The notes below the pieces were generated by a model. That model was given only the letters and a program-made list of their open reading frames with translations. It made no database searches and had not been told where the DNA came from. A stretch of 64,000 bases of DNA from Lysobacter terrestris (lineage in GTDB: Bacteria > Pseudomonadota > Gammaproteobacteria > Xanthomonadales > Xanthomonadaceae). The translations under genes and the position numbers were made by a program. The stretch lies in assembly GCF_014489475.1 (NCBI RefSeq), contig NZ_CP060820.1:1116001-1180000 (forward strand), read 5' to 3'. Below, piece after piece: positions 1-7,752 of the stretch; the first letter of the stretch is position 1, and every line of letters starts with the position of its first letter.

Positions 1-2
1 CG

Positions 3-1508
3 GCGCCGCTGGAAGACGAAGGCTTCATCTTCTCGGTCGCCAGCGCCGATCCGTACTCAACGCTCGACTACGTGGAGCGTTACACCGACGAGATCACCAA
101 GCTGGCCAAGGACGTGAAGGAAGTGGATGGCTACTTCCTCTTCAACGGCGGCTTCGGCGGCAGCGGCGGCGGCGCCAGCCCCAGCGCGATGGCCGGCTTC
201 GTGCTCAAGCCGTGGAGCGAACGTGAGCGCTCGACCAAACAGGTGCTCGAACAGACGCTGCAGCCGGGCATGAGCCAGGTCACCGGCCTGAACGTGTTCG
301 CGCTGGTGCCGCCGTCGCTCCCGAGCGCGGGCGGCGACGGCGGCGGCGAGTTCATCGTCGGCGGCGTCGGCGAGCTGAGCCAGCTGTCCGAACTGGCCGA
401 TGCGATCCTGGCCAAGGCCTACGCGAGCAAGCGCTTCATCTTCCTCGACAAGGACCTGAAGATCGACAAGCCGCGGATCGAGGTGAACATCGACCGCGAC
501 AAGGCCGCGACGCTGGGCATCGACATGCGCACGCTCGCCGCGGACATGTCGGCGCTGCTCTCGGGCGGCTACACCAACCGCTTCGCGATGCAGAACCGCT
601 CGTACCTGGTGATCCCGCAGGTGCAGCGCAGCGACCGCCTCAACGCCAGCGCGCTGGAGAACTACTACACCCGCGCCCGCGACGGCACGCTGATCCCGCT
701 GTCGACCATCGTCACGCTGAAGGAAAGCGCGCAGCCGCAGTCGCTCAAGCGCTTCCAGCAGCTCAACGCGGTGTCGATCACCTTCGCCCCGCGCCCCGGC
801 GTGAGCAAGGGCGAGGCGCTGGCGATCCTCGACCAGGCGGCGAAGGAAGTGCTGCCGCAGGGCTACAGCGTCGACTACGCCGGCGAGTCGCGCCAGTTCA
901 AGCAGGAAGGCTCGGCCATGCTGCTGACCATGGGCCTGGCGCTGATCGTGATCTTCCTGGTGCTGGCGGCGCAGTTCGAGAGCTTCCGCGACGCGGTGAT
1001 CATGCTGCTCACGGTGCCGATGGCGATCTGCGGCGCGCTGCTCACGCTCAACGTGCTGGCGATCTTCGGTGGCATCCTGGGCATGCAGGGCATCGAGGCC
1101 TTCCCCGGCATGAGCATCAACATCTACACCCAGGTGGGCCTGGTGACGCTGGTGGGCGTGATCTCCAAGCACGGCATCCTGATCGTGGAGTTCGCCAACA
1201 AGCTGCAGGAACAGGGCATGAGCAAGCGCGAGGCGATCGAGGAAGCCAGCGCGATCCGCCTGCGCCCGGTGCTGATGACCACCGCCGCGCTGGTGTTCGC
1301 GATGATCCCGCTGCTGATCGCCAGCGGCCCGGGCGCGGCCTCGCGCTTCTCGATGGGCACGGTGATCGCCTCGGGCATGACCATCGGCACGATGTTCACC
1401 CTGTTCGTGCTGCCGGCGTTCTACCTGTACCTGGCGCGCGACCACCAGGCGGAACAGGCGAGCAAGGGCGCGATCGAAGGCGACGAGCCGCAACCGCAGC
1501 ACGGCTGA
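3..1508 (+). CDS. RND efflux permease, C-terminal part (5' end outside window)
   Basis: Inner-membrane proton-driven drug exporter of the AcrB/MexB family (HAE1-RND), normally part of a tripartite pump with an adaptor and an outer-membrane channel. The frame is open from the first bases of the window, so the start and roughly the first half (about 550 residues by family length) lie upstream. Visible parts are the second periplasmic porter region, with the family segment ending in EDEGFIF at the very start, and the last five or six membrane helices, including the SKHGILIVEFAN and LRPVLMTT stretches typical of TM10-TM11. The protein ends in a short charged tail. A strong terminator follows 22 bases after the stop, so this is the last gene of its unit. 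The substrate cannot be told. Confidence 0.93.
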   Translation, partial: APLEDEGFIFSVASADPYSTLDYVERYTDEITKLAKDVKEVDGYFLFNGGFGGSGGGASPSAMAGFVLKPWSERERSTKQVLEQTLQPGMSQVTGLNVFALVPPSLPSAGGDGGGEFIVGGVGELSQLSELADAILAKAYASKRFIFLDKDLKIDKPRIEVNIDRDKAATLGIDMRTLAADMSALLSGGYTNRFAMQNRSYLVIPQVQRSDRLNASALENYYTRARDGTLIPLSTIVTLKESAQPQSLKRFQQLNAVSITFAPRPGVSKGEALAILDQAAKEVLPQGYSVDYAGESRQFKQEGSAMLLTMGLALIVIFLVLAAQFESFRDAVIMLLTVPMAICGALLTLNVLAIFGGILGMQGIEAFPGMSINIYTQVGLVTLVGVISKHGILIVEFANKLQEQGMSKREAIEEASAIRLRPVLMTTAALVFAMIPLLIASGPGAASRFSMGTVIASGMTIGTMFTLFVLPAFYLYLARDHQAEQASKGAIEGDEPQPQHG

Positions 1509-1530
1509 TCGGCGATCGGCTCAAAGACAA

Positions 1531-1559
1531 GGCGGGCGCAGCGATGCGTCCGCCTTTTT
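1531..1559 (+). terminator. Rho-independent terminator after the RND gene
   Basis: A 10-bp stem (GGCGGGCGCA pairing with TGCGTCCGCC, one G-T wobble) closes a GCGA loop and is followed by TTTTT. It lies between two convergent genes, and the T tract serves the plus-strand RND gene. Confidence 0.85.
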
Positions 1560-1578
1560 CTTTGCATCGCCGTAATTC

Positions 1579-2247
1579 CTAGATCGCCGGCGACAGATGA
1601 CGCGCGATCTCGCGCGCAGCCGCGCCCGGCGCATGCGGCAGGCGGCCCCAGCACGGCGCGGGCAACACCCGCTGCAGGATGGCGAAGTTGTCGTCCATCC
1701 GCGCCATCGCCGGGTCGATGTCGTTGGCGATCCAGCCAATGAGGCGCACGCCGTCGGCTTCGATCGCGCGCGCGGTCAGGCGCGCGTGACTGATGCAGCC
1801 CAGGCGCAGCCCCACCACCATCACCACCGGCAGCTCCAGCGCGCGCACCAGGTCGACCTGGTCGAGGCTCGCGGTCAGCGGCGCGGCCCAGCCGCCCACG
1901 CCCTCGACCACCACCGTATCGGCAATCGCGGCCAGCCGCGCATAGGCGTGCGTGATCGGCGGCAGCGCGAGCGTCACGCCGGCGTCCGCGGCGGCGAGTT
2001 CCGGCGCCAGCGGGTTGGCCAGGGCGTACGGATTCACGTCGGCATAGGGCGGCATCGGGTCGCTGGCCTGCTGCAGCAGCAGCGCGTCCTCGTTGCGCAG
2101 GCCCTCGGCCGTGGCTTCGCAGCCGCTCGCCACCGGCTTCATGCCCACGGCGCGCCCACCGCGTGCGCGCAGCGCATGCAGCAGCGCCGCGCTGGCGAAG
2201 GATTTGCCGATGCCGGTATCGGTCCCGGTGACGTAGCAGGCACGCAT
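1579..2247 (-). CDS. bioD: Dethiobiotin synthetase
   Basis: ATP-dependent carboxylation and ring closure of 7,8-diaminononanoate to dethiobiotin, the penultimate step of biotin synthesis, in the cytosol. The family P-loop GTDTGIGKS is at about residues 8-16, followed by the substrate-contact segment GMKPVASG and the later VVEGVGGW motif. Length (222 aa) is normal for BioD. The ATG at 2247 was chosen over a TTG nine bases upstream because GGAGG ends exactly nine bases before the ATG. The gene stands alone, convergent with the RND gene, without other bio genes beside it. The function assignment is secure. Confidence 0.93.
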   Translation of the reverse strand: MRACYVTGTDTGIGKSFASAALLHALRARGGRAVGMKPVASGCEATAEGLRNEDALLLQQASDPMPPYADVNPYALANPLAPELAAADAGVTLALPPITHAYARLAAIADTVVVEGVGGWAAPLTASLDQVDLVRALELPVVMVVGLRLGCISHARLTARAIEADGVRLIGWIANDIDPAMARMDDNFAILQRVLPAPCWGRLPHAPGAAAREIARHLSPAI

Positions 2248-2390
2248 GGCGATCAACCTCCCTGCCCGGGTTCACGCATCCGCGCGTGCGTCAGCGAACG
2301 GAAGCCGCTCCTCGGCAGTTTCGACAGGTCCATGCACCCTCCTTCTGGCCTTGCCATGGTAATCCGCCGGCCGCTGTTAGACTCCGGGCC

Positions 2391-2876
2391 ATGACCTTCA
2401 CCGCCAACCCGCTCGACGGCAGCAAGCCGGAGCAGTACGCGCAGCTCCTCGAACAGGCGCGCGCCCTGCTCGCCGGCGAACACGACCGCGTCGCCAACGC
2501 GGCCAACCTGGCCGCGCTCGTGTACCACGCGCTGCCGGCGCTCAACTGGGTCGGGTTCTATTTCTTCGACGGGCGCGAACTGGTGGTCGGTCCCTTCCAG
2601 GGGCTGCCGGCCTGCGTGCGCATTCCGCTCGACAAGGGCGTGTGCGGCGCCGCCGCGCGCACGCGGCAGACCCAGCGCATCGCCGACGTGCACGCCTTCC
2701 CCGGCCACATCGCCTGCGATGCGGCCTCGCGCTCCGAACTCGTGGTGCCGCTGGCACGCGGCGACGAACTGGTCGGCGTATTCGACCTGGACAGCCCCGA
2801 ACCCGACCGCTTCGACGCCGACGACCAGCGTGGACTGGAAGCGATCGCCCGGGCCTTCATGGAATCCCTGTCATGA
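2391..2876 (+). CDS. msrC: Free methionine-(R)-sulfoxide reductase (GAF domain, fRMsr)
   Basis: Small single-GAF-domain enzyme (161 aa) that reduces free methionine-R-sulfoxide, an oxidative-damage repair step recycled by thioredoxin. The three family cysteines are present at 75 (PACVRI), 85 (GVCGAA) and 109 (HIACDA), in the spacing known for the E. coli enzyme, together with the NWVGFYFF and ELVVPL GAF core segments. The start at 2391 gives the normal family length; an in-frame ATG 105 bases upstream would add an unconserved tail. A TAGACT-like -10 box only 7 bases before the ATG suggests a nearly leaderless mRNA. It overlaps the next gene by 4 bases (ATGA), implying co-translation. Confidence 0.88.
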   Translation: MTFTANPLDGSKPEQYAQLLEQARALLAGEHDRVANAANLAALVYHALPALNWVGFYFFDGRELVVGPFQGLPACVRIPLDKGVCGAAARTRQTQRIADVHAFPGHIACDAASRSELVVPLARGDELVGVFDLDSPEPDRFDADDQRGLEAIARAFMESLS

Positions 2877-3259
2877 CGACGGTGAAGATGCGCAACATCG
2901 GTCCCAAGAGCGCCGCCTGGCTGCGCCAGGTCGGCCTGCGTTCGCTCGACGACCTGACCGCGGTCGGCACGGTAGAGGCCTTCATGCGCGTCAAGCGCGC
3001 CGGCTTCAAGCCCGGGCTCAACCTGCTCTACGCGATCGAAGGCGCGCTGCTCGACTGCCACTGGCAGGAGATCCCCGACGAGCGCCGGCAGGAACTGATC
3101 CTGGCCGCCGATGCCGCCACCGCGAAGCTGCCGCCGCCGCGCAATCGCCCGGCCGCCGGCCCGGTGACCACCACCACGCACATGACCGAATCCGACGGCG
3201 GCGAGGCCGGCGGCTTCGACCAGCTCTTCGACTCGCATGACGGCGAATCGGGCGACTGA
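2873..3259 (+). CDS. TfoX C-terminal-domain protein
   Basis: 128-aa protein whose first 85 residues match the TfoX/Sxy C-terminal domain: the conserved opening NIGPKSAAWLRQVGL and a following helix-hairpin-helix-like array with the LYAIEGAL segment. Full-length TfoX regulates competence genes; proteins with only the C-terminal domain are of unclear function, so a regulatory role is only a guess. The last 40 residues are proline/threonine-rich and probably disordered. It starts inside the msrC stop (ATGA overlap). It is the last chromosomal gene before the Tn7-like insertion. Confidence 0.8.
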   Translation: MTTVKMRNIGPKSAAWLRQVGLRSLDDLTAVGTVEAFMRVKRAGFKPGLNLLYAIEGALLDCHWQEIPDERRQELILAADAATAKLPPPRNRPAAGPVTTTTHMTESDGGEAGGFDQLFDSHDGESGD

Positions 3260-3280
3260 AGCCCGGCGCGGAACCGAACG

Positions 3281-3310
3281 AAAAAAGCCCGGGGATTCCC
3301 GGGCTTTTTT
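3281..3310. terminator. Bidirectional Rho-independent terminator
   Basis: A 7-bp stem (GCCCGGG/CCCGGGC) with a GATT loop is flanked by AAAAAA on the left and TTTTTT on the right, so it works in both directions. It ends the msrC-tfoX unit. In the reconstructed empty site it lies about 53 bases past the glmS stop, so it was probably also the terminator of glmS. Confidence 0.92.
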
Positions 3311-3340
3311 CGTTCCGATCGCTCGGCACGCGACTGGTCA

Positions 3341-3345
3341 AAAAA
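3341..3345. repeat. Target site duplication, left copy (AAAAA)
   Basis: Five A residues directly abut the left inverted repeat that begins TGGTG at 3346. The same five bases follow the right repeat at 37380-37384. Five bases is the duplication length made by Tn7-family transposases. Homopolymer runs are a weak signature alone, but both copies sit exactly where the aligned inverted repeats end. Confidence 0.75.
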
Positions 3346-3490
3346 TGGTGATTGGAAATAGATGGTCCAAACGCCGTCTAGCAATTGAGGGGGCTCAACG
3401 CCCGGCTTGCCGATTTGGCCTCGGGAAACTAGTCCAAATGAGGCCAATAGGCTCCTAAGAGATCACCGAACGCGAGAAAAGTTGGCTCAA
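3346..3490. repeat. Transposon left end: inverted repeat and three TnsB-type sites
   Basis: Site L1 at 3357-3370 (AATAGATGGTCCAA) matches the consensus AATAGTTGGTCCAA at 13 of 14 bases. L3 at 3477-3490 (AAAAGTTGGCTCAA) matches at 11 of 14. L2 around 3424-3437 is degenerate and keeps mainly GTCCAA. Spaced sites over about 145 bases resemble the Tn7 left end, which has three spaced sites. Confidence 0.8.
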
Positions 3491-3564
3491 CAGTTTTTTT
3501 CTTGGCAAACGATCCCCGCGCCGTGACAAGTGCTTAACTGATCGGCCCGGAGGAAGTCTGGGCC

Positions 3565-5043
3565 ATGTCAGCCATCCTGCCACTGCTCCTCGCAAATCAG
3601 ACCCTTTACAGCTGGTGTAGCCAAGCGCACCAGCTGAACTGCAGCACTTCTGCGCGTCAGACCAGCGACCGGCTCTTTGGCACCCCATATTCCGCTTTAT
3701 GCCATGACTTCCCGGCGCATCTTCGGACGTTGACGCAAAGGACCCGCGGCCAGTTGGGCTCGCCTCGGGAACTAGCGCTCCGCCATACACTCTTGGGCTA
3801 CTTCTTACCCACCATTGATGACAAGAAAGCCGAAGAAATCATAGACCTCGTTACTGAAGGGGCCATCCCTTGTTTGAAGATGCGGCTGGGGATCACGGCT
3901 AGCCGGGTGGGCGGATACCATCCGCTCAAGCTATGTCCTGGCTGCGCCGACGAAGAGCAAGAACGGCTTGGATACTCGTACTGGCATATCGAGCACCAGC
4001 TTCCTTCAAGCTTTGTTTGCCTGAAGCACGCTCGGCCACTGGTATTTCTCCGGGACGCTATTACCCCAGTCCATCGACGCTACTGGGTGACTCCGACTGA
4101 TCCTCAGGATTGCAAACTAAACGAGGTACGAGTTCCCAGCGAAACCGCAATGGCGACTCTTTCTCGGCTCGCTCGCGACTCCTTAGAACTGACGACGCTT
4201 TCGCCTGGCGGCCTTTCACCTGCGCGTGCCGCTGGCGGGTATCAGCGCCTGCTTCGCGAACGAGGACTGGCAACCAGTCGTGGAAACTTGCGCGTTGGAC
4301 AGCTTGTCTCCCTAGTTAGAGAGCGCTATCGAGGCTTGGATGAGCTACCGGGAATGGCGCCACTGAGTTCCGTAGGGCACGAATGGCCAGGTCTGGCGGC
4401 CTCACTGTCTAGGAGAAAGCCTCAGCCCGGGCACCCGCTGAAGCACCTCCTCCTTGTCGGCGCGATCACTGATAGCTGGAAGGAGTTTGTGCAGGCGTGC
4501 GAGGCAGGCTGCGGGACCGCGACCATCGGATATCAGACCAACCCGCGATCGACGAGAGATCAGGACCTTACGCAATTCAAACAGTTAGTGCTTGAGGAGA
4601 GAATGTCGATCTCAGGGGCGTCGAAGATTATTGGCGTCTCAACAACGACAGGCGTGCAGTGGGCAAAGCGGCTCGGGATTACGTACACCAGCCGAAGTAA
4701 GTCAGTGAGCCCTGCAGCGATAGGAGAAGTCCGGAAACTGCTAGCGGAAGGAGAACACGTTGACACGATAGCTATCTCCTCTGGCGTATCAACCTCGGTC
4801 GTGAATCGAATTCTCGGAGCAGACGATCGGCTCAAAGCATTGCGAAGCCGTTCCACGTTCTCGCATAGGAAGCTTGTTGCACGAACCAGCTTCTCGCATC
4901 TCTGCAAGAGCCATTCTCACCTTCCGCTATCCGAACTCCGAAAGCTACCCGGAAATGGGTACGCGTGGCTCTACAGAAATGATCGGACGTGGCTTTCAAA
5001 AGCACTGCACCGCCATGGGCGGCCTCCCAGCCGAGACTCCTAG
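3565..5043 (+). CDS. TniQ/TnsD-family target-selection protein 1
   Basis: 492-aa protein of the TniQ superfamily, close in length to TnsD of Tn7 (508 aa). TnsD binds the 3' end of glmS and recruits the transposition ATPase TnsC. The N-terminal TniQ domain holds a zinc-finger set C124-x2-C127 and C152-x2-H155 around the family pattern YWHIEHQLPSSFVCLKH. The C-terminal third carries helix-turn-helix-like stretches expected for DNA reading. The start has GGAGGAA nine bases upstream. It is followed after 13 bases by a second TniQ gene. Its size makes it a good candidate for the glmS-recognising protein, but which of the two TniQ proteins does this cannot be read from sequence. Confidence 0.87.
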   Translation: MSAILPLLLANQTLYSWCSQAHQLNCSTSARQTSDRLFGTPYSALCHDFPAHLRTLTQRTRGQLGSPRELALRHTLLGYFLPTIDDKKAEEIIDLVTEGAIPCLKMRLGITASRVGGYHPLKLCPGCADEEQERLGYSYWHIEHQLPSSFVCLKHARPLVFLRDAITPVHRRYWVTPTDPQDCKLNEVRVPSETAMATLSRLARDSLELTTLSPGGLSPARAAGGYQRLLRERGLATSRGNLRVGQLVSLVRERYRGLDELPGMAPLSSVGHEWPGLAASLSRRKPQPGHPLKHLLLVGAITDSWKEFVQACEAGCGTATIGYQTNPRSTRDQDLTQFKQLVLEERMSISGASKIIGVSTTTGVQWAKRLGITYTSRSKSVSPAAIGEVRKLLAEGEHVDTIAISSGVSTSVVNRILGADDRLKALRSRSTFSHRKLVARTSFSHLCKSHSHLPLSELRKLPGNGYAWLYRNDRTWLSKALHRHGRPPSRDS

Positions 5044-5056
5044 GACGGCTAATCCA

Positions 5057-6298
5057 ATGTCGACGACCGCACTGGGCTATGTTCCATATCTTCGCCCTGG
5101 GGCTTTGCTGTTCACGCTAGCTGCATTTCGGCACTTTCAGATCGGTCGTGGAAGCCTAGATGCGACCCTTGTCGATCTGTACGGCACGACCGGCGGTCGG
5201 AAGCGAAACTTGTTTGGTGAGAGCGTCGCCACTATTTCCAAGCGCGCTTTTGGGTGCTCCGTTCCACCGAGGGATGTCTTGCTCAGGCACACATTCTTTG
5301 GCGTCTATTCGAGAGCGCTGTCGCCGGCAGCCGCAGCGGCGTGGAGTGATGCACTCATCGCCGGAGACCGATCGCACAAAGTACAAAAGGTCTTACGCAA
5401 TTTCGATTCTAATGCGCAGTTCCAATTGATTACCCGAAACCTTCGATCTTGCCATCAGTGCGTAGCCGATGACATCTCCACATGCGGATTTGGGCAATGG
5501 CGCATTCTCCACCAGATCCCTGCGCTTCTTTTCTGCCCTGAACACGGCCTCCCATTGAACGATGAAATATACGGAGGGAGTGCCGGCAGCGTTTGGCAAT
5601 CCGCACTTCCGCAGGGAAGGATTTCAACTCCCGCCGATAGAACTCCTTGGGCCGCATCCGACGGGCATTCGACATACCTCGACCTCTGGACGCAGCTGTT
5701 GGAAGGCAAACTGCCCGTCGTCACAAGTCACGCATGGGCGGCATACATGGACCTTGTGGTATCTAAGGTCGGGAATATAGCCTCCGCCCAGACCGAGATT
5801 GAAACCACTATCCGGCGAGCATGGTCGACGGACATTGCGAACATCAGATCTGGAATCGGGCGCCATATCATGGAGCGCTTTATCCATGCCGAGCTTTCAC
5901 ACAATTCCGCACCGGTCAGGCTCGCCCAAAAACTAATTGTCCTCGGCGCAGTTTCCGCACTGGGAATCGATCTACCAACGACTGAAGAATCCTCTCAGTT
6001 GAGGCTCGATCTCTGCTCGCCGTTCAATGAACACTCTGCCCCCCCATTGCAGGAGCAATTGCGTCGATTCCTTCTCGACGCGGCGCTCCCCGGAGCACTG
6101 GCTCCATTTCTTCTGACTGATCGGAACACCACACAGATCGCCAGAGACGCCAGTGTTCATCGTCGCCAAGTCTGGAAAACAATGCAGAGGATCCCCAATC
6201 GGCTTCTCGACGAAATTGCCTCGGCACGAAAGTGGCCAGCCACGTCCTGGGTCACGATTGAGCTCAAAAGACGCAGGGAGACTAGCCGCGGCCCCTAA
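5057..6298 (+). CDS. TniQ/TnsD-family target-selection protein 2
   Basis: 413-aa second TniQ-superfamily protein. The zinc-binding set C132-x2-C135 ... C160-x2-H163 (CHQCVAD, FCPEHGLPL) and an N-terminal layout like that of gene 1 show common descent, though the two are clearly diverged. The start at 5057 gives an N-terminus aligned with TniQ proteins; a longer reading from 4874 would overlap the upstream gene by 170 bases and is unlikely. The C-terminus (residues 340-410) may hold a short HTH. It is convergent with tnsC, 17 bases apart. It may act with the first TniQ at the same site or choose a different target; the sequence does not decide. Confidence 0.83.
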   Translation: MSTTALGYVPYLRPGALLFTLAAFRHFQIGRGSLDATLVDLYGTTGGRKRNLFGESVATISKRAFGCSVPPRDVLLRHTFFGVYSRALSPAAAAAWSDALIAGDRSHKVQKVLRNFDSNAQFQLITRNLRSCHQCVADDISTCGFGQWRILHQIPALLFCPEHGLPLNDEIYGGSAGSVWQSALPQGRISTPADRTPWAASDGHSTYLDLWTQLLEGKLPVVTSHAWAAYMDLVVSKVGNIASAQTEIETTIRRAWSTDIANIRSGIGRHIMERFIHAELSHNSAPVRLAQKLIVLGAVSALGIDLPTTEESSQLRLDLCSPFNEHSAPPLQEQLRRFLLDAALPGALAPFLLTDRNTTQIARDASVHRRQVWKTMQRIPNRLLDEIASARKWPATSWVTIELKRRRETSRGP

Positions 6299-6315
6299 CG
6301 TTCCAGACTTGGTTC

Positions 6316-7752
6316 TTAAACCTCGAGCTCACCCTGATCCGCCTGCTCACCGGCAAACCTCGCAAGTGCATCCGCACCTCTCCGAAGGTCATCCTCAGAT
6401 AGATTCTTCCGAGCAGCCATATCCTGTTCCCTCTTCTTCTGTTGCCTCGATCCCTGCTGTTTGAGCTGGCGTGAAATCCGGCTCAACGCTTCGCCAGCTT
6501 CCTCCGGCTTCGTCGCCATCGCCCCCCCAATGCCTCCTTGGTTTGGTGTCGTCGGTTGCTGAGGAATGTCATTAAACCGAGAGCTCGCATTTCCGGTCGA
6601 TACGGCTCGGGCAATTTCCAGGAGCTTCGCGACATTGGGACTCGAAGCGGCAGCCTTGAGGTCTTTTACGGTGAGACGAGCAGCTTCCCCCGCGCGACGT
6701 AGTGCAATCTTTTGCCCCTCCTTCCAGAGGGCCACGAAGATGCCAGGAACTCCTCCATCTACTCCTGATGTTGCCTCCTGTATCTCATCGATTGAAGGGA
6801 CTCCTTCGCAGAGGCTGAATCGTGTCACCCCAGGTAGAAACTGATTTGACCACCAAGAGTCGGCACCCTTCCTCGCGGGAACAAAGACATGCCACCCATG
6901 CGTTACAAATCGACGGAGCAACTGCGCACTCGCATCTAGTTCGCTAAACGCCAACGGATTCCCCATCAAAAGAACTGGAATACCAAGGTTCATCAACCCG
7001 AGGAAGTACTGGATGAACTCGTCGCCCCACACGTTCTCTGCCAGCGTACTCGGCTGATTCTCGTCGATGGCCAGCAATCCGACCCTGTGGAACGATAGGA
7101 CTTTAGCCACAAGCACCATGGCCTCATCGAGGTTCTTTTGGCGCTTCAGGTCTGCTGCGTAGTTTGTACCAAGCAGTGCATCCAGTGCCCCGATGATTGC
7201 CGCGAATAACCCCTTTCTTGTCGCATTGCTAGGCGCATTCACAATGAGATACGTCACTTGCGTGAGTACCGACCAACCGCAATCCTGCCTTTCCCCATGG
7301 ACGACGACTTGTTGAGGTGCCAGCACCGATAACACCCGTTCTACGAGCGTCGACTTACCCAGTCCTGTGATTGCCGCCAAAATTGAGCCGCCAGCCCTTC
7401 TTCTCAGGGATTGGAGTTGAACTTTGGCCACGCTATCTGCCAACGCCAGCATGTTGATGCGGCGTTGTTCCTCTGGGGACATCGGATTCCTTTGCACCAG
7501 TCCCGACCGAAGCATGAGTTGGATCTCTGCAGCCACATGCACATGGGGAGATATTGGCCAGTAGTGATCATCAGATAGCACTAGAAGCGATTCCCGTTGC
7601 CCAGGTGGCAGGCTGCGCCAGTCGACTTTAGCCAGTGGCTCCCTTCGAAGCGCCGCTGGAAGATCTTTCACTGGCAGGAACGGAGCGAGCGCCTCGAGCA
7701 GGGGATTGGGACCCGCGATCAACTCCGGGTGGTCGCGCCGGTGGTTGCTCAT
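6316..7752 (-). CDS. tnsC: TnsC-like AAA+ transposition regulator
   Basis: 478-aa ATPase that would link the TniQ target complex to the TnsA/TnsB transposase. Walker A is AAITGLGKST at residues 126-135, and Walker B is VGLLAIDE at 224-231 followed by NQ. The N-terminal 110 residues and the lysine/arginine-rich C-terminus (about 420-478) probably contact partners. In Tn7 the equivalent C-terminus of TnsC touches TnsA/TnsB. It overlaps tnsB by 4 bases (ATGA), so it is translationally coupled. The closest described relatives by architecture are the TniB/TnsC ATP-binding proteins of Tn7- and Tn5053-type elements. Confidence 0.88.
   Translation of the reverse strand: MSNHRRDHPELIAGPNPLLEALAPFLPVKDLPAALRREPLAKVDWRSLPPGQRESLLVLSDDHYWPISPHVHVAAEIQLMLRSGLVQRNPMSPEEQRRINMLALADSVAKVQLQSLRRRAGGSILAAITGLGKSTLVERVLSVLAPQQVVVHGERQDCGWSVLTQVTYLIVNAPSNATRKGLFAAIIGALDALLGTNYAADLKRQKNLDEAMVLVAKVLSFHRVGLLAIDENQPSTLAENVWGDEFIQYFLGLMNLGIPVLLMGNPLAFSELDASAQLLRRFVTHGWHVFVPARKGADSWWSNQFLPGVTRFSLCEGVPSIDEIQEATSGVDGGVPGIFVALWKEGQKIALRRAGEAARLTVKDLKAAASSPNVAKLLEIARAVSTGNASSRFNDIPQQPTTPNQGGIGGAMATKPEEAGEALSRISRQLKQQGSRQQKKREQDMAARKNLSEDDLRRGADALARFAGEQADQGELEV

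Noticed and set aside
2286-2390. Longer start for the methionine sulfoxide reductase
   Set aside because: The extra 35 residues are unlike the family, and a -10-like box lies within that stretch.
4874-5056. Upstream start for the second TniQ gene
   Set aside because: It would overlap the first TniQ gene by 170 bases, and the added residues are unlike TniQ N-termini.
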